Assembly: GCA_964345215.1 (NCBI GenBank)
Contig: CAYFQH010000030.1
Span: 1-24,069, forward strand
Length of the DNA stretch: 24,069 nucleotides
Reading direction: 5' to 3'
From: CAYFQH01 sp964345215
Lineage (GTDB): Bacteria > Bacillota > Clostridia > Christensenellales > Aristaeellaceae
Shown: one piece after another, positions 1-7,776 of the stretch
Layout of the letters: every line of letters starts with the position of its first letter
Numbering within the stretch: position 1 is the first letter of the stretch
Translations under genes and position numbers: made by a program
The notes under the pieces: model-generated
Told to the model about the DNA's origin: nothing
Databases searched by the model: none
Seen by the model: the letters and a program-made list of their open reading frames with translations, nothing else

Positions 1-76
1 TGGTGGAGCATAGGAGATTCGAACTCCTGACCTTTTGAATGCCATTCAAACGCGCTACCAACTGCGCCAATGCCCC
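1..76 (-). tRNA. tRNA-Ala, anticodon GGC, CCA encoded
   Basis: Read on the minus strand, the 76 nt fold into a complete cloverleaf. The 7-bp acceptor stem is GGGGCAT with ATGCTCC, followed by discriminator A and a genomically encoded CCA at positions 3-1. The D stem is GCGC/GCGC with loop AGTTGGTA, the anticodon stem is TTTGA/TCAAA with loop ATGGCAT, and the T arm is AGGAG/CTCCT with loop TTCGAAT. Loop positions 34-36 read GGC, which decodes alanine GCC/GCU. The acceptor carries the G3-U70 wobble pair that is the main alanine identity element, and the loop has the A32-U38 pair common in this isoacceptor. The gene ends exactly at the window edge, so any terminator or further tRNA lies outside. 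Confidence 0.97.
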
Positions 77-89
77 AAGAACAAGACCT

Positions 90-118
90 ATGGTAACACA
101 CTTTTTTATGCTTGTAAA
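90..118 (-). promoter_or_regulatory. Candidate promoter for tRNA-Ala
   Basis: On the minus strand, TTTACA (113-118) is followed by a 17-nt spacer and TACCAT (90-95). The first mature tRNA base (76) lies 13 nt beyond the -10 box. The -35 is 5/6 and the -10 is 4/6 to the sigma-A consensus. A 6-bp inverted repeat (ATGCTT-GTA-AAGCAT, 108-122) overlaps the -35 box. A TATAAT also occurs further upstream, near 144-149, but without a good -35. Confidence 0.5.
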
Positions 119-191
119 GCATTTTTAAACATTTTTTGTTTTTAATCATTATAATCATTTGCTTTGGACTGTTTTCACCTTTTGCCTGGGT

Positions 192-788
192 TTAAAAAGA
201 GAGTTCTCTGATTTCATAAAACACCAAGGAAGCTTCTCCAACGGGATTTTTATGGGCATCTGTATATTTGGCATAACTCCACTCCAAAAGTACACTGTTG
301 CCTTGGGCCAGAATCTTTCGTGATTTGAGCCTGATGACAGGCACAAGACTTAAGATCTCTTCCCGCTGTTTTATAAAATCAAAGCCTTCTTCTTCTTGAA
401 ATAAAAGGATCTCGTTTTTGGAAATTTTCATACTGAAGTCCGGTTTTCCACCATCTACCAGGTTCCACAAATCTTTATAGACAGCCTCCAATACGACATA
501 ATCCCCTGCCACTTCCAAGGTCCCGCTTTTCTCTGCAATAAAATAGGGATAGAAAATAACCATCCCTTTGTTTCTAAACTCCATGTGCATTTTTTTAGCG
601 AAGATTTCAGCCTGTTTTGCCTTGGCTCCAACCAGCCGGGGTAAATGGATATCTACTCCCTTTAAAAGGGCTGTACGCACCGTCCAGAGGGTTCTAGGGT
701 CAAATTCTTCCTTACCCGTATACTCCTGCCAAGAAACCACAGGAATTCCCAGTTCTTTAAGAAAAAAGAAACCTTCCAATTTGTTCAT
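192..788 (-). CDS. Hypothetical protein, 198 aa, family not recognised
   Basis: This is a complete ORF with an ATG start at 788, preceded by GGGAGG four nt upstream. There is no signal peptide and no membrane segment, so it is probably cytosolic. The N-terminal part (about residues 1-60) contains a GIPVV segment, then WTVRTA and LPRLVG motifs. That layout loosely recalls the nucleotide-binding lobe of ATP-grasp-like proteins, but I cannot assign a family and the resemblance is weak. The C-terminal half is rich in beta-strand-like hydrophobic and aromatic segments (FYPYFIA, VVLEAVY, VLLEWSY). It follows hslU by 180 nt and precedes tRNA-Ala by 115 nt on the same strand, so it may be monocistronic. 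It occupies the place where codY often follows hslU in Firmicutes, but it bears no visible resemblance to CodY: no helix-turn-helix is apparent and it is shorter. Confidence 0.8.
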   Translation of the reverse strand: MNKLEGFFFLKELGIPVVSWQEYTGKEEFDPRTLWTVRTALLKGVDIHLPRLVGAKAKQAEIFAKKMHMEFRNKGMVIFYPYFIAEKSGTLEVAGDYVVLEAVYKDLWNLVDGGKPDFSMKISKNEILLFQEEEGFDFIKQREEILSLVPVIRLKSRKILAQGNSVLLEWSYAKYTDAHKNPVGEASLVFYEIRELSF

Positions 789-906
789 GATGCCTCCCGG
801 GGTTCTTCCCTTAAACAGGGATTTAATTTAAAAATACGACTTTGGTATAAAAACTGATAATCAGTCAAATGCCACAGCTTATGGTGTTGGGATTTGAACA
901 GTTGTA

Positions 907-954
907 AAATAAGCAAACCGTTGAGTTTGTTTTTTGCGGACTATTTGCTTATTT
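907..954 (-). terminator. AT-rich hairpin after hslU, possible weak terminator
   Basis: An 11-bp perfect inverted repeat (AAATAAGCAAA at 907-917 and TTTGCTTATTT at 944-954) encloses a 26-nt loop just downstream of the hslU stop. On the minus strand it is followed by a short T-rich stretch (TTATTTTAC). A smaller nested hairpin (CAAAC-TCAACG-GTTTG) is also possible. The stem has only two G-C pairs and the loop is long, so termination would be inefficient. It is nonetheless the only hairpin between hslU and the next gene. Confidence 0.35.
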
Positions 955-968
955 GCCATCAAAATTTC

Positions 969-2339
969 TTATAAAATAAACCGCCTTACATCCACAACTT
1001 TGCTTAAGGTGCTTAAATGCTCATTTACATACTCTCCATTGATGTTTAAGTCAATATCCGGCATATTTTCCCCGCCAGCGTTAAAAGAAATGTCTTCCAA
1101 TACTTCTTCAAATACAGCATGCAGGCGCCTTGCGCCGATATCTTCGGCATTCTCGTTGGCCGTAAAGGCCGCATCGGCAATGGCATCGATGGCTGAATCC
1201 TCAAAGACCAGGTGCACATGATCAACCGCCAGCATGGCTTGGTACTGTCTTGTTAAGGCATTATCCGTCTGGGTTAAAATGGCTTTAAAGTCTTCTCGGG
1301 TAAGACTTTTAAGCCTAACATGCACGGGAAAGCGCCCTTGAAGTTCAGGAATTAAATCTGTTACCTTGGCAACGTGGAAGGCTCCTGCTGCGATAAAGAG
1401 CATGAAGTCTGTGCGTACGGCTCCGTATTTGGTGTTTACGGTGCTTCCTTCTACAATAGGCAAAATATCTCTTTGAACCCCTTCGCGGCTCACATCAGGC
1501 CCGTGGCCTCCTGAAGATCGACCTGCAATTTTATCAATCTCGTCAATAAAAACAATGCCATGCTGTTCGGCCCTACGTACTGCCTCCTCTTTAACGGCAT
1601 CTTGATCAATAAGTTTTTCTGACTCTTCGGCCAACAAAATTTTGCGGGCTTCCGACACCTTCACCCGGCGTATTTTCATTTTGGGTGGAACCATCCCCCC
1701 CATCATGTCGCCGATGCTAATGGAACTGCCGCCCAGTTCCAACTCTGGCATGGTTTCTTCCACTTCAATTTCCAGTTCACGGTTTTCAAGCTCTCCTTTG
1801 GCCAATTGCTGGCGAATTTCTTCCCGTCTTCCTGTTAGTTTCTCTTGTTCTTCCTGACTTTCGCTGGGCTGATCTTTTGATTTACCCAGTAAGAAATCCA
1901 AAGGGTTTCCGCTTGTTTTTTTAGGTGGGTTTAGCAAAAGGGTAACTAAACGGTCTTCGGCCAACACGCTGGCCCGGTTTTTTACTTTTTCCTGGTATTC
2001 TTCCTTTACCATGCGAATGGCGTTTTCAACCAAATCCCGCACAATGCTTTCAACATCCCGGCCAACATAGCCAACCTCTGTAAATTTGGTGGCTTCAACC
2101 TTGATAAAAGGGGCGTGGACTAGCTTGGCCAACCTTCTGGCAATTTCTGTTTTACCAACACCGGTGGGTCCCATCATTAATATATTTTTAGGGCTGATTT
2201 CCTCCCGCATTGCTGCAGGCAGGTTGGCCCGCCGGTAGCGGTTTCGAAGAGCCACGGCCACGGCCCGCTTGGCTTCATCCTGACCGATAATATAGCGGTC
2301 CAGTTCTTTTACTGTTTCTCTGGGCGTTAACTCTCTCAT
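969..2339 (-). CDS. hslU: HslU (ClpY), ATPase subunit of the HslUV protease
   Basis: This is the AAA+ unfoldase that forms hexameric rings on HslV and feeds it substrates in the cytosol. The 456-aa product is full length. Visible elements are Walker A GPTGVGKT (57-64), the pore loop GYVG (90-93), an I domain at about 110-240 that is acidic and variable, Walker B GIVFIDEID (261-269), the sensor-2 arginine in GARRL (402-406), and the C-terminal tail RRFIL. That tail is the conserved HslV-activating end. The ATG at 2339 has GAGGTG six nt upstream, and the gene begins 13 nt after hslV, so the two are co-transcribed and probably coupled. It is the last gene of the long operon. Confidence 0.98.
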   Translation of the reverse strand: MRELTPRETVKELDRYIIGQDEAKRAVAVALRNRYRRANLPAAMREEISPKNILMMGPTGVGKTEIARRLAKLVHAPFIKVEATKFTEVGYVGRDVESIVRDLVENAIRMVKEEYQEKVKNRASVLAEDRLVTLLLNPPKKTSGNPLDFLLGKSKDQPSESQEEQEKLTGRREEIRQQLAKGELENRELEIEVEETMPELELGGSSISIGDMMGGMVPPKMKIRRVKVSEARKILLAEESEKLIDQDAVKEEAVRRAEQHGIVFIDEIDKIAGRSSGGHGPDVSREGVQRDILPIVEGSTVNTKYGAVRTDFMLFIAAGAFHVAKVTDLIPELQGRFPVHVRLKSLTREDFKAILTQTDNALTRQYQAMLAVDHVHLVFEDSAIDAIADAAFTANENAEDIGARRLHAVFEEVLEDISFNAGGENMPDIDLNINGEYVNEHLSTLSKVVDVRRFIL

Positions 2340-2352
2340 TTAAAACACCTCA

Positions 2353-2886
2353 TTACACTTCTTCTACAATAATATTATCGTTTGTATAAACACAAATGGC
2401 TGCTGCAATTTCAAGGGCCTTACGGGCAATTTCGCCGGCAGAAAGATCTGTGTTTTGCATAAGCGCCCTGGCTGCTGCTAAGGCATAATTGCCCCCGGAG
2501 CCAATGGCCGCTACCCCGTCATCAGGTTCAATTACTTCCCCTGTGCCGCTTAAAATAAGCATATTATCTTTATTAGCAACAATCATCATGGTTTCCAGCT
2601 GGCGCATGACCTTATCGCCTCGCCAATCTTGTGCTAGATTAACGGCAGCACGTTCGAGATTTCCCCCGGCCTGGGAAAGTTTGTCTTCAAAGCGCTCGCA
2701 AAGGGTAAATGCATCAGCAACAGTGCCTGCAAAACCGACAGCAACTTCGTTATTATAAAGCCTTCTCAATTTTTTTGCTTTTGTTTTAAAAATGGTGGTT
2801 TCACCCATGGTCACTTGCCCGTCTCCGGCAATGGCGGTTACTCCGTTGCGTTTCACTGCGCAAATGGTTGTACCTTTTAATCCCAT
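2353..2886 (-). CDS. hslV: HslV (ClpQ), peptidase subunit of the HslUV protease
   Basis: This is a threonine peptidase with the proteasome beta-subunit fold; two hexamers are capped by HslU. The ORF encodes 177 aa. The N-terminus reads MGLKG-TTICAV, so the catalytic threonine would be Thr6 and a 5-residue propeptide must be removed. Asp22 and Lys38 match Asp17 and Lys33 of the E. coli enzyme when Thr6 is counted as 1. The nucleophile is therefore Thr, unlike the Ser seen in Bacillus CodW. GDGQVT (21-26) is conserved. The ATG at 2886 has AGGAAGG about nine nt upstream. The gene lies 14 nt after the hydrolase and 13 nt before hslU. Confidence 0.97.
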   Translation of the reverse strand: MGLKGTTICAVKRNGVTAIAGDGQVTMGETTIFKTKAKKLRRLYNNEVAVGFAGTVADAFTLCERFEDKLSQAGGNLERAAVNLAQDWRGDKVMRQLETMMIVANKDNMLILSGTGEVIEPDDGVAAIGSGGNYALAAARALMQNTDLSAGEIARKALEIAAAICVYTNDNIIVEEV

Positions 2887-2900
2887 AATATTTTTCCTTC

Positions 2901-4262
2901 CTATTGCTTAATAAAATGAATTATATCTCCAAGGAGTGTTTCATCTACTTGGGCGGGGGTGTTATACTCCCCCACAGTATATTGTAAGGCTTGATCCCCC
3001 GTATATGTAACCAGTCCATGGTTAAGGGAGGGATAGGTTTGATAAGTAATATTTTCCTGCTTACCTAAGGCTTCCATCCAAGCTTCAATGCCGTTTTCGG
3101 CAATTACTTGAAAATCCTCTCCTCCTTGTACAATAAGGGTAGGTAACTGTAAGGCTTTTAAAATTTCGGCGGGGTCATGCTGATCCATCTCTAAGAAATA
3201 GGTTGCTGGTTGGCCAAAAATATTCTCTTGGGTTATAAGGCTGCCTTGAGCCTTCAGCTGGCTATACTTTTCTTTTTCAGCCTCTATCCAGGCCTGGGTT
3301 TCGTTCTTTTTTTCTTGAGAAAGAGTATCTCCCGCTTGCTTAAGGGCAAAGAAATTTTGAGAAATAATAATGTCCACTAAGCTTTTAGGGCTGCCGCAAA
3401 GAAGAATCAGTCCGGCAAAACCGGCTTCCCTTTGGTTTGCAGCGGCAATTCTCGGCCCAAGCATGGCCCCCAAGCTGTGACCTATTAAATAAACCTGATC
3501 AGGATCTATGCCTTCATATTCTTTTATGGCTTTTGCAGCCGCCAAGGCATCGTCAATCACTTCTTCTTGTACAGTAAAGTTTCTACCATAGGTTTGAGCG
3601 GTTTCATTGGGATAAACCAAGGTCCGTTTATCATAGCGGATACTTGCAATTCCTTGCTGGACTAAAGCCCAAGCAATATCTTTAAAAGGTGTTAAGGCCC
3701 CCATGGTTTCATTTTTATCATTTGGACCAGATCCATGTACAAGAACCACGGCAGGGATGTTTTCTTCTTGGGAAGGCAAGGTAATGGTGCCCGGTAAAAG
3801 CCAGGGCTCCTGCCCAAAAGTCACTTGAACCTGTATGATACCTTGGGGTAGGAGCTCCTCTTGGCTGGGCTCTTTTGCAGGGGCCAGGTTGATAAAAAAA
3901 CCGCCTATAAAACCCTGGCCGTCAAAACTGATAGATAAAACAAGGTCTTGCTTTTCCATATCTAAATAAAGGGTTGATACGGTAAAATCCCCTTGGGTTT
4001 GAGCGGTTGCTTCCTGGGCGCCGATCAAATTGCCGCCCAGCGTGGTTATTTGTTGCCATAAGGCAGGCAAATCTTCTAGTGAAACCTGTTGGCGCACCTG
4101 GGGAGTAAACGCTTGGTACAGCTCCTCATGTTTTTGAGGATCTTTCAGGTAATCTAAAAAATTTCCGGAAGAAATAAGGGAAGACTCTTCCCCCAGCCCA
4201 ATGGTTATAAATGAAGAAAAAAGAGTTATGATTACCAGTAAAACAAAAGCTGTTCTCCTCAT
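2901..4262 (-). CDS. Secreted alpha/beta-hydrolase with N-terminal DUF3887-like domain
   Basis: The 453-aa product is probably an exported esterase or acyl hydrolase of unknown substrate. It starts with a basic MRR, a hydrophobic stretch (residues 5-23) and a likely signal-peptidase region near GLGEES; there is no lipobox Cys. Residues about 30-130 resemble DUF3887, a domain often found before such hydrolases. The hydrolase core follows: an oxyanion HGSGP (176-180), the nucleophile elbow GHSLGA with Ser263, Asp383 in GGEDF, and His415 in NHG. The catalytic triad is thus intact. The ATG at 4262 has an AAAGGAGG site. The gene sits between trmFO and hslV, where xerC is found in many Firmicutes. 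A candidate promoter at 4313-4341 could express it with hslVU. A peptidase-like role cannot be excluded. Confidence 0.85.
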   Translation of the reverse strand: MRRTAFVLLVIITLFSSFITIGLGEESSLISSGNFLDYLKDPQKHEELYQAFTPQVRQQVSLEDLPALWQQITTLGGNLIGAQEATAQTQGDFTVSTLYLDMEKQDLVLSISFDGQGFIGGFFINLAPAKEPSQEELLPQGIIQVQVTFGQEPWLLPGTITLPSQEENIPAVVLVHGSGPNDKNETMGALTPFKDIAWALVQQGIASIRYDKRTLVYPNETAQTYGRNFTVQEEVIDDALAAAKAIKEYEGIDPDQVYLIGHSLGAMLGPRIAAANQREAGFAGLILLCGSPKSLVDIIISQNFFALKQAGDTLSQEKKNETQAWIEAEKEKYSQLKAQGSLITQENIFGQPATYFLEMDQHDPAEILKALQLPTLIVQGGEDFQVIAENGIEAWMEALGKQENITYQTYPSLNHGLVTYTGDQALQYTVGEYNTPAQVDETLLGDIIHFIKQ

Positions 4263-4312
4263 TGGTTTTCCTCCTTTATAAAGTAAAAAAAACTCTTCGC
4301 ATTTATAGTTTA

Positions 4313-4341
4313 ATTATAGCTCTTTGGCAATGTTTTTACAA
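4313..4341 (-). promoter_or_regulatory. Candidate internal promoter for hydrolase-hslV-hslU
   Basis: On the minus strand, TTGTAA (4336-4341) is followed by exactly 17 nt and a perfect TATAAT (4313-4318). The -10 box overlaps the trmFO stop codon. Transcription would start near 4306, giving a leader of roughly 45 nt before the hydrolase ATG. The leader contains a run of eight T and a CTTTATAAAG palindrome next to the ribosome site. Confidence 0.5.
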
Positions 4342-5621
4342 ATATCCAAAGCCCTTTGCCCAATTGCTTCGTAGCGGAGAACCTTATTGCGTATTGGTTT
4401 CACACCAGGTACCCTGGGTAGGCCTTCAATGAGTCCAAAACTGCAGTGCATGGGTTGAAAATCCTTGCGAGGTGTTTCAATATAATGTCCTAAAGCGCCT
4501 AAAGCGGTTGTTCTGGGAAAATCTATATCCTCTTTGCCCAAAAGCCTGCGGCCTAAAGCCAAAGACGCAGTTAAGCCGCTTGCAGCACTTTCAACATACC
4601 CTTCAACCCCGGTTATTTGGCCGGCAAAATAAAGATTGTTGTTTTCAATAACCTGGTAGCGCCGGTTTAAAAAGCCGGGGCTTTGCAAAAAGGTGTTGCG
4701 ATGCATTACCCCATAGCGAGCATACACAGCGTTTTCAAGGCCTGGGATCATTCCAAAAACTTTTTTTTGTTCGGAAAAAGTAAGTCTTGTTTGAAAACCC
4801 ACCAGGTTGTAAAGGGAACCTTCATGGTTGTCTTGCCTTAATTGCACAACAGCAAAGGCTTCTTTGCCTGTTTTAGGATCAATTAGCCCAACAGGCTTCA
4901 AAGGCCCAAAGGCCAAAGACATGTGGCCCCGTTTGGCCATACTTTCTATCGGCATGCAGCTTTCAAAAACCTTTTTCTCTTCAAATCCCTGTATTGGAAC
5001 AGTCTGGGCTTCAACCAAGGCATCAATAAAGGCGTAATATTCCTCTTGGGTCATAGGACAGTTTAAGTAATCATCTCCCCTGTCATAGCGGGACTGGCGG
5101 AATATTTTATTCATATTTAAGGAATCAAGGTGGACGATTGGTGCCGCCGCATCATAAAAATGAAGGCTGTCTTTCCCACAGAGGTTAAAAATAGCTTCCG
5201 AAAGACCATCGCTGGTTAAAGGGCCTGTTGCAATAATGGTAGGCCCTTTGGGAATGGCCGTTACTTCTTCATAATAAACCGTAATATTGGGATGGCTTTT
5301 TATTTTTTGAGTAATGTAATTTGAAAACAGATCCCTATCCACGGCCAAGGCACCGCCGGCAGGTACCTTTGTGGCATCCGCCGCTTGTATAATAAGAGAG
5401 GAGAAGATACGCATTTCTTCTTTTAAAAGACCTACAGCATTGGTTAGCCGGTCGGAACGCAGGCTATTTGAACAAACCAGTTCACCAAAACCTTCGCTTT
5501 GATGGGCCGGAGTTTTTTTAAGGGGTTTCATTTCGTACAGGGCTACCTCTATACCCATTTGGGCCAGCTGCCAGGCGGCTTCACTGCCTGCAAGGCCAGC
5601 ACCGATTACATTTACTTTCAT
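4314..5621 (-). CDS. trmFO: TrmFO, folate/FAD-dependent tRNA (uracil-54) C5-methyltransferase
   Basis: This enzyme makes 5-methyluridine (ribothymidine) at position 54 of the tRNA T-loop, using methylenetetrahydrofolate as carbon donor and FAD/NAD(P)H as reductant. The 435-aa product has the FAD-binding GAGLAGSEAA (7-16). It also has the GFGELVCSNSLRSD signature (44-57), in which Cys50 corresponds to catalytic Cys53 of the Bacillus enzyme. Cys222 in FESCMP corresponds to Cys226. The C-terminal FAD-contact region FAGQITGVEGYVESAASG is complete. It starts three nt after the topA stop (ATG 5621), with GAGGATGA inside the topA end as ribosome site, which suggests translational coupling. The older name is gid. 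The tRNA-Ala in this window carries the expected U54 target. Confidence 0.97.
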   Translation of the reverse strand: MKVNVIGAGLAGSEAAWQLAQMGIEVALYEMKPLKKTPAHQSEGFGELVCSNSLRSDRLTNAVGLLKEEMRIFSSLIIQAADATKVPAGGALAVDRDLFSNYITQKIKSHPNITVYYEEVTAIPKGPTIIATGPLTSDGLSEAIFNLCGKDSLHFYDAAAPIVHLDSLNMNKIFRQSRYDRGDDYLNCPMTQEEYYAFIDALVEAQTVPIQGFEEKKVFESCMPIESMAKRGHMSLAFGPLKPVGLIDPKTGKEAFAVVQLRQDNHEGSLYNLVGFQTRLTFSEQKKVFGMIPGLENAVYARYGVMHRNTFLQSPGFLNRRYQVIENNNLYFAGQITGVEGYVESAASGLTASLALGRRLLGKEDIDFPRTTALGALGHYIETPRKDFQPMHCSFGLIEGLPRVPGVKPIRNKVLRYEAIGQRALDICKNIAKEL

Positions 5622-5624
5622 CTA

Positions 5625-7745
5625 CTATGCTTCATCCTCTTCTTGAGGGGTAACCTCAATTTTATGCCGGCAGTTTTCGTTGGCACACACATGCCATACT
5701 TCACCTTTTTTATTCCGTTTTTCGGTCATATAGCTTCCGCATACGGGGCAAGGATCTTTCACTGGCTTTTCCCAACTTACAAAATCACATCCAGGGTAAT
5801 TTTCGCAGCCATAAAACTTACGGTTCTTTTTACTAATTTTTTCCATCAGCCGTCCCTGGCACTTAGGGCAGTTTACATCAATATAAGTGATGATAGGCTT
5901 TGTATTTCTGCATTCAGGAAAATTGGGGCAAGCTAGAAAGCGTCCAAAACGACCCATTTTATACACCATCATGGCCCCACAATTTTCACACTGCACATCA
6001 CTTACTTCATCTGCAATTTCAATTTTTTCAATTTCAGCCTCCGCTTTTTCCAGCATTTTTTCAAAAGGTGGGTAAAAATCCCGCAAAATTTCGTGCCAAT
6101 CTTTTTCCCCTTCTTCTACCTCATCCAGCTGAGTTTCCATTTCTGCTGTAAATTCAGTTTCAACAATGGGAGCAAAATACTCCTCCATCACCTGAGTTAC
6201 CATTGCGCCAAGCTCTGTTGGGTATAGGCGCTTTTGCTCCTTCGTAACATAACCCCTGGCGGTAATGGTAGTAATAGTGGGTGCATAAGTACTGGGGCGC
6301 CCAATGCCCTTCTCTTCCAAGGTTCTGATAAGGGAGGCCTCGGTAAAGCGGGGCGGAGGTTGGGTAAAGTGCTGTTGGGGCAAAACCTCTTCAACAGTTA
6401 CTTTATCTTTTACATGAATGGTTGGAATGGCAGTTTCCTTCACTGCCTCCTGATCTTCCAGCGTTTCTTCATAAATAGATGTAAAGCCTAAGAACTTTTT
6501 CTGCTCGGCATAAAAACGCAGGGTTACTCCCTCTCCCGTTGCTTCGGCAGTAAAAGTATCGTACACCGCAGGCTTCATTTGGCTGGCCAAAAAACGCAGG
6601 TATATTAATTTATATAAGCGGAATTGGTCTTTGGTTAAGGATTCTTTAATGCTCTCGGGAGTCCGCTCAATTTCCGTAGGGCGAATGGCTTCGTGGGCAT
6701 CCTGTGCGTTTTTGCGCCCCTTGTATTCGTTGGGCTTTTCCGGTAGGTATTCCAGGCCGAATTTTTTCGGAATATATTCTCTTACTGCATTAAGGGCCGT
6801 GTCGCTCACCCGAACCGAGTCGGTACGGATGTAGGTAACTAAGCCCTGGGTGCCTTCTTTTTTCAGATCGATCCCTTCATATAGTTGTTGTACAACCTGC
6901 ATGGTTTTAGAAGTTGAAAAGCCCAGCTTACGGCTGGCTTCCTGCTGCAGGCTGGAGGTAATAAAAGGCGGTGCGGGCATTTTGCGCCGTTCCCCCTGTT
7001 TTACGCTGGCAATAGATAACTTGGCCTTTTCAATACGGTTTTGAGCGGCTTTCGCTTCTTCTTCATTTTGAATTACAGCCTTTTGATCGTCCAGGGCCGA
7101 TAGTTTGGCCGTGATCAGGTTTTTTTTGCTTTTACCGTCGCCTACTTGGATTTTTGTGCTAATGTCCCAGTACTCTTCAGGCATAAAGGCCAAAATGTCC
7201 TCTTCCCTTTCAACCACCATTTTAGTGGCCACACTTTGAACTCTGCCGGCAGACAAGCCTTTTTTAATTTTGGCCCATAATAAAGGGCTGATTTTATAGC
7301 CCACCAAACGGTCCAGCACGCGGCGGGCCTGTTGGGCGTTTACCCTATCCATATCAATAGGCCTTGGGTTTTTCATTGCCTCTTTTACAGCCGTTTTTGT
7401 AATTTCATTAAATTCAACCCTACAGTTAGAGTTAGGATCGATGTTGAGCATCGTTGCCAGATGCCAGGAGATGGCTTCCCCTTCCCGATCAGGGTCTGTT
7501 GCCAGTAAAATTTGTGAAGCTTTTTTGGCTTCCTTACGAATTTTAGCCATAATGTCACCCCGGCCCCGGATGGTGATGTACTTAACTTCAAAGTCCTGAT
7601 CGACCATAACCCCAAGCTGTGATTTGGGGAGGTCACGAACATGCCCCTGGGAAGCTTCAACCTTATAGGTTTTTCCCAGATACTTTCCAATTGTTTTTGC
7701 TTTTGCCGGTGATTCAACAATCACAAGCTTTGTTTTTTTAGCCAC
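5625..7745 (-). CDS. topA: DNA topoisomerase I (type IA)
   Basis: This enzyme relaxes negative supercoils through a 5'-phosphotyrosine intermediate. The GTG start at 7745 is chosen because AGGGGG lies six nt upstream and the protein then begins (M)AKKTKLVIVESPAKAKTIG, as is usual for the family. An upstream in-frame TTG at 7769 has no ribosome site. The 706-aa product has an N-terminal Toprim domain with the metal-binding DPDRE (Asp84, Asp86, Glu88). The active-site Tyr305 lies in GLVTYIRTDS. Three C-terminal four-cysteine zinc ribbons (CENC..CPNFPEC, CPKC..CENYPGC, CPVC..CANENC) fill the last 120 residues or so. The gene lies 31 nt after dprA. Confidence 0.98.
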   Translation of the reverse strand: MAKKTKLVIVESPAKAKTIGKYLGKTYKVEASQGHVRDLPKSQLGVMVDQDFEVKYITIRGRGDIMAKIRKEAKKASQILLATDPDREGEAISWHLATMLNIDPNSNCRVEFNEITKTAVKEAMKNPRPIDMDRVNAQQARRVLDRLVGYKISPLLWAKIKKGLSAGRVQSVATKMVVEREEDILAFMPEEYWDISTKIQVGDGKSKKNLITAKLSALDDQKAVIQNEEEAKAAQNRIEKAKLSIASVKQGERRKMPAPPFITSSLQQEASRKLGFSTSKTMQVVQQLYEGIDLKKEGTQGLVTYIRTDSVRVSDTALNAVREYIPKKFGLEYLPEKPNEYKGRKNAQDAHEAIRPTEIERTPESIKESLTKDQFRLYKLIYLRFLASQMKPAVYDTFTAEATGEGVTLRFYAEQKKFLGFTSIYEETLEDQEAVKETAIPTIHVKDKVTVEEVLPQQHFTQPPPRFTEASLIRTLEEKGIGRPSTYAPTITTITARGYVTKEQKRLYPTELGAMVTQVMEEYFAPIVETEFTAEMETQLDEVEEGEKDWHEILRDFYPPFEKMLEKAEAEIEKIEIADEVSDVQCENCGAMMVYKMGRFGRFLACPNFPECRNTKPIITYIDVNCPKCQGRLMEKISKKNRKFYGCENYPGCDFVSWEKPVKDPCPVCGSYMTEKRNKKGEVWHVCANENCRHKIEVTPQEEDEA

Positions 7746-7751
7746 GATAAG

Positions 7752-7757
7752 CCCCCT
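7752..7757 (-). promoter_or_regulatory. Ribosome-binding site deciding the topA GTG start
   Basis: AGGGGG on the minus strand is separated by six nt from the GTG at 7745. The only other upstream start, TTG at 7769, would place this site inside the coding region. Confidence 0.75.
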
Positions 7758-7776
7758 AAATTTATTCAATCATCAT

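Noticed and set aside
108..127. Hairpin ATGCTTGTAAAGCAT followed by TTTTT on the plus strand as a terminator
   Set aside because: No plus-strand gene precedes it, and on the minus strand it lacks a T run; it more likely just overlaps the tRNA promoter.
4263..4313. Run of eight T after AAACT...AGTTT as a terminator of trmFO
   Set aside because: The stem is only 5 A-T-rich bp with a 12-nt loop, too weak to call.
5499..5936. Plus-strand ORF of 145 codons opposite trmFO and topA
   Set aside because: It is antisense to two well-supported genes, has no ribosome site or recognisable domain, and is explained as a frame shadow.
7385..7720. Minus-strand 111-codon ORF in another frame of topA
   Set aside because: It is fully inside the topA Toprim region, where the topA frame has intact motifs.
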